Of a stretch of 6,220 bases of DNA, positions 1 through 6,220 are shown piece by piece. Each line of letters begins with the position of its first letter. Positions within the stretch are counted from its first letter, which is position 1. The stretch covers positions 1 to 6,220 of the forward strand of contig JALWYP010000244.1 of the NCBI GenBank assembly GCA_026992695.1, in the 5' to 3' direction. The notes beneath the pieces are model-generated. The model was not told the DNA's origin. It did no database searches and saw nothing but the letters and a program-made list of their open reading frames with translations. This DNA is from Flavobacteriaceae bacterium. Lineage in GTDB: Bacteria; Bacteroidota; Bacteroidia; Flavobacteriales; Flavobacteriaceae. The translations under genes and the position numbers were made by a program.

Positions 1-592
1 ATCTTATTTTTAGTTTACTATTCTCATTAATTTTTGCAATTATAGCTAAGCGTTTATAATGAATCATTGTATTGGAAACATAACGTGTATCGTTTAAAAA
101 ATAATTTCCTATTCCCCAATCTACACTAAAGGTCTTGGATAATTTTAGAGGGTTTGAGGCTTCAATTGTAAAACCCGGAATGGCTCTGGCATTATTGCTC
201 CATACAAAATTCTTGTTGGTTAATGACAAACCAAAGGCTTCTTCTATTTGATTTTCAGCCCCAATTGTAGCTTGAAGCCAATTGTTCTTAAATCTAAGGT
301 AAAAATTATTTCGTTGAAACGATGGAGCTATTTCATTTCTGTAAAATCCTGAAATTCCGGCTTCAATTTTAACCGATTCTTTAAATGAATACGTACTCCT
401 AGCAAAAAATTGCCCGGAAACAGTTGAAAACTCACTTACCGCAGTATTGGTATTTGTATAAAACCAACGCGGTAAAACTTCTTCAGAAGAAAAAAAACCA
501 ATACCTTTTACTTTTGCAAAAAAATGTATGTTTTCTTGCGCCATACTTTGTAAAAAACAAAACAACGAGAATAGGATTATTTTCTTTTTCAA
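1..592 (-). CDS. wzi: Capsule assembly Wzi-family outer-membrane protein (5' part, runs off left edge)
   Basis: This gene begins at 592 and runs off the window's left edge, leaving 197 N-terminal residues and no stop in view. Residues 1-18 form a signal peptide: a Lys-Lys-Lys start, a hydrophobic core (IILFSLFCFL) and a Ser-Met-Ala cleavage site before Gln19. The mature part has alternating hydrophobic/polar strands typical of an outer-membrane beta-barrel. It also has blocks I recognise from Bacteroidota Wzi-like proteins: Pro-Arg-Trp-Phe-Tyr near residue 41, an Asn-Asn-Ala-Arg-x-Ile-Pro block near 137, and an Asp-Thr-Arg-Tyr-Val then His-Tyr-Lys stretch near 170-183. Wzi proteins act in surface assembly or attachment of capsular polysaccharide, which fits the place directly downstream of wzc (10-bp gap, same operon). 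The start is inferred to be TTG at 592. The first in-frame ATG (544) encodes residue 17, inside the signal peptide, and no ATG lies upstream before the in-frame TAA at 625-623. The family call rests on remembered motifs and context. Confidence 0.82.
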   Translation of the reverse strand, partial: MKKKIILFSLFCFLQSMAQENIHFFAKVKGIGFFSSEEVLPRWFYTNTNTAVSEFSTVSGQFFARSTYSFKESVKIEAGISGFYRNEIAPSFQRNNFYLRFKNNWLQATIGAENQIEEAFGLSLTNKNFVWSNNARAIPGFTIEASNPLKLSKTFSVDWGIGNYFLNDTRYVSNTMIHYKRLAIIAKINENSKLKIR

Positions 593-602
593 AATAGTAA
601 AA

Positions 603-2972
603 TTAGCTTTTAAATATACGTTTTAAAAAGGATTGTTTTTCTTGACTATACGAGTAGCCGTATTTATTTCCGTATCCAAAATTACTCATAGATACATTAT
701 TTAAAACAACACCTACATTTGTTAAACGGTTATCTTTTATAGCATCTTTAGTAAAATCTAATAGTTGTTTTTCGGTATAACCGGCACGAACTACGTATAA
801 AGTTATATCGGCTAAGTTATTTATTAAAACGGTATCGGTTACTAACATAGCCGGGGCTGTATCTACAATAATGTAATCAAACTTTTTTTGCAATTCGGTA
901 AAACAATAACCGGTTCTGTCTTGCATTAACAACTCTGCAGGATTAGGTGGTATTACTCCTGAAAGTACAATACTTAAATTAGGATGAAACTGACTCTTAG
1001 AAACGATATCATCTAGTGTAACCGAATTGTCTATAATATATTCGGTAAGTCCCTTTTTATGACGTAACTCTTTGGGTAAATATCTATGAAGTTGCGGATT
1101 TCTAATATCGGCTCCTACCAGCACAACTTTTTTTCCGGTTAAAGCGAGGGTTAAAGCTAAATTAAAAGCTACAAATGTTTTTCCTTCTCCTTTTATTGTA
1201 GAGGTTACTAATATTGTTTTTGATGTGTTTTTAGTGCCTAATTTACTTACAAATAAGTATTGAAGATTGGTTCGTAAAATCCGGAAGGATTCGGCTAAAA
1301 TACTTCTATCATTTGGCTGAATTAAATCTTCATTTCCTCTTTTAAGTTTCGGGACTTCTCCTACAATAGGAACTCTTGGAAGTTGACGTTCTATGTCTCT
1401 CCTGTTGCTTACTTTGTTGTTAAGCAGGGTGCGTATATATATAAACAAAAAGGGCAGTAATAAGCCTGCTAAAATGGCTCCGAGATAAATAAGTGGTTTT
1501 TGAGGAGACACCGGTGCTCTTCCTGTAAAAGCACTATCTACAATTTTTGCTTTTGGAGCAGTAACAGCCAGAGATATAGAAGCTTCTTCACGTTGTTGTA
1601 ATAAAAATAAATACAATTGTTCTTTAATAGATTGTTGCCTCACAATATCTCTAAATATTTTTTCTTTCTCCGGTATTTTTGAAATCTTAGATTGAAGTGA
1701 ATAACTTTTACTTCTTATATCTTTTAGGGCTATCTGGTATTTTTGACTGGTTGCTTCTAAACCGGATAAAATATTATTTCTAATGGTAGCCAATTGAGCC
1801 GAAATATTTTTAACCACCGGATTTTTAGATGTAGATGATTGTAATAATTTATTTCGTTGTAATGTTAAGGCATTATAGTTGGCTATATCTGAAGCTATTT
1901 GTTCTTCGGTGGCAAGGTTTACCGGAAGCAAATCGGTTGTCTTAGATTGTTTTAAGTAGTTAATCATGGTATTCGCCAACTCTATTTGCGTACCTAGATC
2001 TAACTGACGCTTGTTAAACTCACTCGTGTTTTCTAAAATAAGTTGGGCTTCTGCGGTGATATCGGTAAGTTTATTTCTGCTTTTAAATCTTACCTGATTT
2101 TCTTCAACCGAATCTAGTTCTTTCGTAATTATTGCCAGCCTGCTATCTATAAACTCTGATGTTTTTTTTGCTACTTGACTTCGGTCATTTATGGCATCTT
2201 TGTTATACTGAAAAATAAGTTCGTTTAAAAAATCTTCTGCCTTATCCGGTACGGGGCTTTTTAAAGAAAGACTTACCACGTTACTGTTTTTTATATCATT
2301 TAGGACTTTTGTTTTTTTCTGAAAAGCCAAAGCTACAGGCTCTACACGTTTATACGTTACAGCAATTTTTTTGTCGAAAAAGTTTTTAAAAAGTATAGTG
2401 TCTTTTAGTTCGGGTAAAACCGTTATGGTGCCGAAGGGTAAAATTACCGGTTCACCAAAATTATGTACTCCTAATTTAGATCCGTTTTCTATTTCAATTT
2501 TGTAGGATGTTGGTGATAGTATTTCAAAATAAAGCTTCGGAACCTTTTTGTTTTTTAAAACCGAAAGATACTCAACAGAAATGGGTTTATTATGGTATAA
2601 TTCGGTGGTTTTAATTGCTCCTACATTTTCGTAAGTAATATTTAAGTGAAGTGTATTTATTACATTAGAAATAATGCGTTTTGATTTAAAAACCGCCAGT
2701 TCATTTTCAATTTTATTACTACCAAATTTTGAAAAAAACTTTCCAAAATCTGCAAAAGCCGCCAATTCTGCTGCTCCTCCACCATTTTTTTCATCTTTAA
2801 TTATAACGGTAGCATGTGTTTCGTATAGTGTAGTGGTATATCGCAAAAATACATACGCCAGTAATAACGATAAAAAAACTGCAATAATAAACCAATACCA
2901 GTAACGCGTATATTGCCCTATTATTTCTTTTAAAGTGAGTTCGGTCTGTTCTTGATAATTTTCTTGAAGCAT
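603..2972 (-). CDS. wzc: Wzc-like polysaccharide co-polymerase / BY-type tyrosine autokinase
   Basis: This 789-residue inner-membrane protein combines chain-length control of an exported polysaccharide with a cytoplasmic tyrosine autokinase. In order it has a Wzz-type N-terminus, transmembrane helix 1 (about 26-45) and a large periplasmic region with long helical, probably coiled-coil, stretches (about 255-465). A Pro-rich motif (APVSPQKP, 486-493) leads into transmembrane helix 2 (about 494-515), followed by the kinase domain. The kinase shows the ExxRxxR oligomerisation motif (E561, R564, R567), Walker A STIKGEGKT (591-599), Walker A' VLVGADIRNP (617-626) and Walker B IIVDTAP (701-707). The C-terminal tail carries the tyrosine cluster expected for trans-autophosphorylation: Y767, Y771, Y773 and Y775. 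It is somewhat longer than E. coli Wzc (about 720 residues), and domain and kinase are fused in one chain as in Proteobacteria rather than split as in Firmicutes. It starts 4 bp after the wza stop, so the two are co-transcribed. It is intact. The exported polymer (capsule or exopolysaccharide) cannot be told from this gene. Confidence 0.96.
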   Translation of the reverse strand: MLQENYQEQTELTLKEIIGQYTRYWYWFIIAVFLSLLLAYVFLRYTTTLYETHATVIIKDEKNGGGAAELAAFADFGKFFSKFGSNKIENELAVFKSKRIISNVINTLHLNITYENVGAIKTTELYHNKPISVEYLSVLKNKKVPKLYFEILSPTSYKIEIENGSKLGVHNFGEPVILPFGTITVLPELKDTILFKNFFDKKIAVTYKRVEPVALAFQKKTKVLNDIKNSNVVSLSLKSPVPDKAEDFLNELIFQYNKDAINDRSQVAKKTSEFIDSRLAIITKELDSVEENQVRFKSRNKLTDITAEAQLILENTSEFNKRQLDLGTQIELANTMINYLKQSKTTDLLPVNLATEEQIASDIANYNALTLQRNKLLQSSTSKNPVVKNISAQLATIRNNILSGLEATSQKYQIALKDIRSKSYSLQSKISKIPEKEKIFRDIVRQQSIKEQLYLFLLQQREEASISLAVTAPKAKIVDSAFTGRAPVSPQKPLIYLGAILAGLLLPFLFIYIRTLLNNKVSNRRDIERQLPRVPIVGEVPKLKRGNEDLIQPNDRSILAESFRILRTNLQYLFVSKLGTKNTSKTILVTSTIKGEGKTFVAFNLALTLALTGKKVVLVGADIRNPQLHRYLPKELRHKKGLTEYIIDNSVTLDDIVSKSQFHPNLSIVLSGVIPPNPAELLMQDRTGYCFTELQKKFDYIIVDTAPAMLVTDTVLINNLADITLYVVRAGYTEKQLLDFTKDAIKDNRLTNVGVVLNNVSMSNFGYGNKYGYSYSQEKQSFLKRIFKS

Positions 2973-2976
2973 TATA

Positions 2977-3735
2977 CTAACGAGTTAAAAGGATAACTGA
3001 ACTAAGAACAACTGTAAATAACGACAGTAAAGCAGGAACATCGGGTATAAACCCAGATTTTTTAACTCCTTTTGTCGTGGGTTCTACATACACTACATCG
3101 TTTTGTTTCAGATAATAAAAATTGCTTGTAAAAAAGTCTGCTTTTGTAAAATCTATTCGTTTTACTTTTCGTTTCCCGTTTTCTTCTCTTACTACTATAA
3201 TATTTTTTCGGCTTCCATCAAGAGTAAAATCACCCGCTAATCCTATTGCTTCAGGCAATGTAACTCGTTCATTTTTTACTATAAAAACTCCGGGGTTTGT
3301 AACTTCTCCAAGCACGGTAATTCTAAAATTTACAATTCTCACATCTACCACAGCATCGGTAACATAATTTAACAGTTTTTGTTTTAACATTTTTTCTACC
3401 TCCATACGAGTTTTTCCGGCAACAGTAATTTCGCCCAAAACAGGAAAAGGAATTTTTCCTTCTTTATTTACCAAATAGCCTTGTAAACCAATATTGTTGT
3501 TTCCTATCGTATTACTTTGTAAACCGGTATTTCGCTGAAAAGGTTTTACTACTTCCTCGTTAAAAGAAGAAACAGTTATGTGTAAAATATCATTACTCTC
3601 AATAACGGGATCAAAAGTGGTTGTGATGTCCTGGTTGTCTAGGTCATCAATATCCTGAAAATAGAGTATTTGTTTCTTTGTAGCACAAGAAAAAAGCAAA
3701 AAAGAAACAAGTAGCAACAGAAAAAACTTCTTCAT
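2977..3735 (-). CDS. wza: Wza-like polysaccharide export outer-membrane lipoprotein
   Basis: This 252-residue lipoprotein is the outer-membrane part of a capsule/exopolysaccharide export channel and partner of the Wzc-like kinase encoded next. Residues 1-16 are a lipoprotein signal peptide with lipobox Leu-Phe-Ser-Cys, so Cys17 is the predicted lipidated residue. The residues after it (Ala-Thr-Lys-Lys) are basic, unlike a surface-export signal, which suits a periplasm-facing anchor. A polysaccharide export domain covers about 43-125, including the block from ESNDILHITV (46-55) to the Gly-Lys-Ile-Pro-Phe-Pro stretch near 93. A single SLBB-type beta-grasp domain follows at about 129-205 (VLGEVTNPGVF, 141-151). 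The protein ends in a hydrophobic helix (about 230-250). This is far shorter than E. coli Wza (about 379 residues), as is common in Bacteroidota, and the C-terminal helix may be the membrane-spanning element; that role is inferred. The ATG at 3735 starts the signal peptide and lies about 20 bases below a good promoter. It is intact and first in the export operon. Confidence 0.95.
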   Translation of the reverse strand: MKKFFLLLLVSFLLFSCATKKQILYFQDIDDLDNQDITTTFDPVIESNDILHITVSSFNEEVVKPFQRNTGLQSNTIGNNNIGLQGYLVNKEGKIPFPVLGEITVAGKTRMEVEKMLKQKLLNYVTDAVVDVRIVNFRITVLGEVTNPGVFIVKNERVTLPEAIGLAGDFTLDGSRKNIIVVREENGKRKVKRIDFTKADFFTSNFYYLKQNDVVYVEPTTKGVKKSGFIPDVPALLSLFTVVLSSVILLTR

Positions 3736-3754
3736 GAATTTGTATTAGTTAGTG

Positions 3755-3784
3755 CAAATATAAAGGTATATTAAATAAGTCAAA
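3755..3784 (-). promoter_or_regulatory. Bacteroidota-type promoter for the wza-wzc-wzi operon
   Basis: Read on the minus strand, TTTG (3784-3781) is followed after 18 bases by TATATTTG (3762-3755). This matches the -33 (TTTG) and -7 (TAnnTTTG) elements of the housekeeping sigma factor of Bacteroidota, at close to the usual spacing. The -7 element matches the consensus at every fixed position. The transcript would start near 3750, leaving a leader of only about 15 bases before the wza ATG at 3735. The surrounding 121-bp gap (3736-3856) holds no convincing terminator hairpin for the upstream ggt gene, so read-through from ggt into wza is possible. The elements are seen directly; use as a promoter is inferred. 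Confidence 0.72.
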
Positions 3785-3856
3785 GAGATAAGCTAAGTAT
3801 TTTAGGCATTATAAAAATACACAAAGGTTCGTTAGTTACATTTTGCAAATAAATAA

Positions 3857-5560
3857 TTAAAACCCAACAGCAGCATCGTCACCACGCTTATCGGCACCGC
3901 CTTCCAGTTTTTCGTTAGGCAAAACCAGTATGGCATCTACTTTTCCAATAATCCTCGATTTTTTTTCATCTATTTGATACCCTTTATCAATTAGAGTGTC
4001 TAATACCTTTATATCAAACATCATTGGTTCAAACTGTACTATATCCGGAAGCCATTGGTGATGAAATCTTGGTGCATCTACAGCTTCTTGCATAGACATA
4101 TCATATTCATACACATTTAAAATGGTTTGCAATACCGAGGTTATAATGGTAGATCCTCCGGGAGTACCAACCGTCATCCATAATTTTCCGTTTTTCTCTA
4201 CAATGGTTGGTGTCATAGAGCTTAACATTCGTTTTTGTGGAGCAATTGAGTTGGCTTCACCTCCAATAAGACCAAACATATTGGGTGTTCCCGGCTTGGC
4301 ACTAAAATCATCCATTTGGTTGTTTAAGAAAAAACCCAGTTCTTTTACGTACAATTTTGAACCATACGCTCCGTTTAGCGTTGTTGTTGCTGCAATGGCG
4401 TTTCCAAACTGATCTACAATAGAATAATGCGTGGTTTCATTACTTTCATAACCTGAAATTTTTCCGTAAGAAATACTATCGGAAGGTGTGGCTTTATTCC
4501 AAGAAAAATTTTTCATTCTTCTTTTTAAATAGTCTTTGCTTAGTAGTGTATCTATTGGGATAGAAACAAAATCGGGGTCACCCAGATAATAACTCCTGTC
4601 GGCATAGGCTCTACGTTCGGCTTCGGTAAGTAGTTGTACATATTTTACACCGTTGTGCGGATATTGATCAATATTATACGGTTCTATCATTTTTAAAATT
4701 TCACCCAAACAAATACCGCCACTAGAGGGTGGAGACATTGAAATAACGTGGAGGTCTTTATAATCAAACTCAATAGGGTCACGCCATTGGGTTTCGTATA
4801 GTTCTAAATCTTTTTCTGTAATAATTCCACCTTTGTTCTGAATAAAATTTACTAATTTTTCACCAATCTCGCCTTTATAAAAAGCATTTCTTCCTTTGTC
4901 CGAAATAGTTTGTAAGGTCTTTGCCAAGGCTAAATTTTTTAGTGTATCTCCGGCTTTAAAAGTTTGGGTAAAAATACTTTCCTCATGGTTAACTTCCTTA
5001 AACATTGGAGTGTAATGATTTAATCGCTTTGCTTGATTTTCGGTAATGACAAATCCGTTTGTTGCTAAATCAATAACCGGTTTTAAAAGTTCTTCAATAG
5101 GAAGTGTACCGTATTTTTCGTGAACCGAAAAAATAGCTGCAACGGTTCCGGGAACACCAACTGCAAAAGATCCTTTTTTGCTTTTATCTGAAATAAATTC
5201 ACCCTTTTCATCTAAATACATATCTCTGTATGCTGCCAATGGTGCTTTTTCTCGATAATTTAACGCCCCTTTCTCACCGTATTGGGTACGATACACCATA
5301 AAACCTCCACTGCCCAAGCTCCCTGCAAACGGATAACAAACAGCTAACGCCATTTCGGTGCCAACCATAGCATCAAACGCATTTCCTCCTTTTTTAAGTA
5401 TGTCATTTCCTATTTTTGAAGCTTCGGCTCGTGCCGAAACAACCATCGCTTTATTCGTTACTAATCCCCTATTTGGTTGCTTTTTCAATATCCCTGTCGG
5501 GACATCTTCTTTACAAGAAAGAAAGGAAATAAATAGTAGCAATAGAAATATTCGTTTCAT
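3857..5560 (-). CDS. ggt: Gamma-glutamyltransferase, lipoprotein form
   Basis: Gamma-glutamyltransferase (567 residues), which transfers or hydrolyses the gamma-glutamyl group of glutathione and related compounds outside the cytoplasm. The precursor cuts itself into large and small subunits. The predicted cut precedes Thr376 in TTHYS, the catalytic nucleophile (E. coli Thr391), giving a 192-residue small subunit. With a constant offset of 15 from E. coli numbering, the other active-site residues fall in place: Thr394 (409), Asn396 (411), Asp418 (433), Ser447-Ser448 (462-463) and Gly468-Gly469 (483-484). Arg103 in NYREKAP corresponds to the glutamate-binding Arg114. The lid loop is present (423-434), but Phe429 stands where E. 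coli has Tyr444. The N-terminus is a lipoprotein signal peptide with Leu-Ser-Cys, so Cys16 is probably lipidated. The next residues, Lys-Glu-Asp, resemble a surface-export signal, whereas E. coli Ggt is a soluble periplasmic enzyme. The start ATG overlaps the acpH stop by four bases. It is intact. Physiological substrate is not shown by the sequence; glutathione scavenging is a family-based guess. Confidence 0.96.
   Translation of the reverse strand: MKRIFLLLLFISFLSCKEDVPTGILKKQPNRGLVTNKAMVVSARAEASKIGNDILKKGGNAFDAMVGTEMALAVCYPFAGSLGSGGFMVYRTQYGEKGALNYREKAPLAAYRDMYLDEKGEFISDKSKKGSFAVGVPGTVAAIFSVHEKYGTLPIEELLKPVIDLATNGFVITENQAKRLNHYTPMFKEVNHEESIFTQTFKAGDTLKNLALAKTLQTISDKGRNAFYKGEIGEKLVNFIQNKGGIITEKDLELYETQWRDPIEFDYKDLHVISMSPPSSGGICLGEILKMIEPYNIDQYPHNGVKYVQLLTEAERRAYADRSYYLGDPDFVSIPIDTLLSKDYLKRRMKNFSWNKATPSDSISYGKISGYESNETTHYSIVDQFGNAIAATTTLNGAYGSKLYVKELGFFLNNQMDDFSAKPGTPNMFGLIGGEANSIAPQKRMLSSMTPTIVEKNGKLWMTVGTPGGSTIITSVLQTILNVYEYDMSMQEAVDAPRFHHQWLPDIVQFEPMMFDIKVLDTLIDKGYQIDEKKSRIIGKVDAILVLPNEKLEGGADKRGDDAAVGF
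5557..5560 (-). other. ATGA stop/start overlap coupling acpH to ggt
   Basis: On the minus strand the ggt start ATG (5560-5558) overlaps the acpH stop TGA (5559-5557). Such four-base overlaps usually mean one transcript with translational coupling, the ribosome ending acpH re-initiating on ggt. No clear Shine-Dalgarno sequence precedes the ggt start, which fits either coupling or the general rarity of such sites in Bacteroidota. Confidence 0.85.
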
Positions 5561-6141
5561 AATTCGGTTTGTTTTTGTTCCACATAGTTAATCAACTCTT
5601 TAAAAAACAAGGTGAAATCTGTTTCAAATTCGATATAATGTTTTTCAAGGTCTAAAATAGCAAAATTTAAATTGGTTTCTCTATTAATTCGCTTATACAT
5701 TTTATTCAATATAATACTAATGCCTTGTAAACTTTGGTAGCTTAGTAACCAGTTTTCAGAAAGCATTGCCGGCATCATTTTTTGAATGCGTTTGGGCAAA
5801 ACAGCATAATTTTTTTGTAATAAATCATAAAAATCAGTTATATATTCATTCAAAGGTGTTTTACTATAATCACTCCAATTTTTAGCCAAAAAATGATCGT
5901 AAAGCACATCTACTACGACACCGCTAAAATGCCCATGTTTTTTATGAAGTCTTGCTGTGCTTCTTTTTACAATAGGATGTGTATCGGTATAAGAATCGAT
6001 AGCGCGATGTAATAAAATACCTTTTTGAATAGATTTCGGATATTTTTTATACTTCTTTCCTTTGATGCCATCTGCAATAAAATTACCAATAATGGTTCCT
6101 TCATCATTTCCCGAAAGATATATATGTGCGAGATAATTCAT
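5557..6141 (-). CDS. acpH: Acyl carrier protein phosphodiesterase (AcpH family)
   Basis: This 194-residue cytoplasmic protein matches the AcpH family, which removes the 4'-phosphopantetheine group from holo-acyl carrier protein, turning it back to apo-ACP. The first residues MNYLAHIYLS match the E. coli start (MNFLAHLHLA). His6, the Gly-Asn-x-x-x-Asp segment ending at Asp24 (the position of the essential E. coli Asp24), and the His45-Arg46 / Asp49 / Asp53 / His55 block are all kept. So are Asp78-x-x-x-Asp82-His83-Phe84 and a Trp-Leu-x-x-Tyr block near 131-135. Spacing of these His/Asp residues is that of an HD-type metal site. E. coli AcpH has 193 residues. The open frame extends to an ATG at 6201, but the extra 20 residues have no family counterpart and would push Asp24 out of register, so the start at 6141 is preferred. 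The gene overlaps ggt by four bases. Its upstream region is AT-rich with no strong promoter. Family is firm; whether ACP is its only substrate in this lineage is not certain. Confidence 0.93.
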   Translation of the reverse strand: MNYLAHIYLSGNDEGTIIGNFIADGIKGKKYKKYPKSIQKGILLHRAIDSYTDTHPIVKRSTARLHKKHGHFSGVVVDVLYDHFLAKNWSDYSKTPLNEYITDFYDLLQKNYAVLPKRIQKMMPAMLSENWLLSYQSLQGISIILNKMYKRINRETNLNFAILDLEKHYIEFETDFTLFFKELINYVEQKQTEL

Positions 6142-6167
6142 TGCCCCGAAGATACAAAAAATAGAAT

Positions 6168-6195
6168 GATAAATAGTTGGTCGACCTGTAATCAA
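6168..6195 (-). promoter_or_regulatory. Weak promoter candidate ahead of acpH
   Basis: On the minus strand TTG (6195-6193) is followed after 17 bases by TATTTATC (6175-6168), which agrees with TAnnTTTG at four of six fixed positions. A second loose match, TATTTTTTG (6163-6155), has one base too many and no well-spaced upstream element. Either would give a short leader for the start at 6141, and both lie inside the stretch that would be coding if translation began at 6201. The match is weak, and the true promoter may lie beyond the right edge. Confidence 0.2.
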
Positions 6196-6220
6196 GAACA
6201 AACTAATTAGTCTTTTAACT

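Noticed and set aside
677..684. TAATTTTG on the minus strand near the end of wzc, as a possible internal promoter for wzi
   Set aside because: The nearest TTG is 22 bases upstream, longer than usual, and the conserved Tyr-rich tail coding explains the sequence. Such matches are expected by chance in AT-rich DNA.
2674..2904. Plus-strand open frame of 76 codons opposite wzc
   Set aside because: It is antisense to a well-supported coding region, has no recognisable domain, and no promoter-like elements precede it.
3122..3367. Plus-strand open frame of 81 codons opposite wza
   Set aside because: It lies wholly inside the intact wza gene, and its low-complexity Ser/Thr/Phe-rich product is typical of a reverse-strand shadow.
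3736..3856. Possible intrinsic terminator between ggt and wza
   Set aside because: The only inverted repeats found are about four bases (such as CTAA/TTAG near 3785-3810) with no GC-rich stem followed by a T-run.
4122..4412. Plus-strand open frame of 96 codons opposite ggt
   Set aside because: It covers the conserved small-subunit region of ggt on the other strand and has no family resemblance.
5358..5591. Plus-strand open frame of 77 codons across the ggt start and acpH end
   Set aside because: It is antisense to two supported genes and has no motif or upstream signal.
6025..6210. Plus-strand open frame of 61 codons opposite the acpH start
   Set aside because: It is antisense to the conserved N-terminal AcpH motifs and has no independent support.
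6202..6211. Perfect 10-base palindrome ACTAATTAGT near the right edge, possible operator
   Set aside because: It is short and wholly AT-dominated, so chance occurrence is likely in such DNA. The region is cut by the window edge and no second copy is seen.

Overview
The window is AT-rich DNA carrying five genes, all on the minus strand, so the order of reading is from high to low coordinates. Three things point to a member of the Bacteroidota, most likely a flavobacterium. The base composition is low in G+C, there are no convincing Shine-Dalgarno sequences ahead of the genes, and a well-formed TTTG / TAnnTTTG promoter of the Bacteroidota type sits ahead of the third gene. The protein families (short Wza lipoprotein, about 790-residue Wzc-like kinase, Bacteroidota-type Wzi) agree. 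This placement is inferred from the sequence, not from a database match.

Right part (about 3857-6141): acpH, an acyl-carrier-protein phosphodiesterase, is followed by ggt, a lipoprotein gamma-glutamyltransferase. The two overlap by four bases (ATGA) and so are probably co-transcribed and translationally coupled. The acpH start is placed at 6141, not at the upstream ATG at 6201, because this gives the family's usual N-terminus and length. The Ggt keeps essentially the whole E. coli active site. Its lipobox cysteine is followed by Lys-Glu-Asp, which resembles the surface-export signal of Bacteroidota lipoproteins.

Middle (3736-3856): a 121-bp AT-rich gap with no convincing terminator hairpin. 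It contains a promoter (about 3755-3784) that would start a transcript just ahead of wza.

Left part (1-3735): a tightly packed capsule/exopolysaccharide export cluster. It consists of wza (outer-membrane export lipoprotein), wzc (inner-membrane co-polymerase and BY-type tyrosine kinase) and the 5' part of a wzi-like outer-membrane capsule assembly gene. The gaps are 4 bp and 10 bp. Wza and Wzc would together form the trans-envelope export channel and its length control, and Wzi would act at the outer membrane in assembling or attaching the polymer. The wzi-like gene runs off the left edge and appears to start with TTG, so an ATG-only gene finder would shorten it and lose its signal peptide. 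No cognate tyrosine phosphatase, polymerase, flippase or glycosyltransferase is in view; these may lie beyond the left edge.

I found no RNA gene, mobile element, CRISPR array or long repeat. The window looks like ordinary chromosomal flavobacterial DNA with a few points worth checking, and I see no clear evidence of an unknown system.
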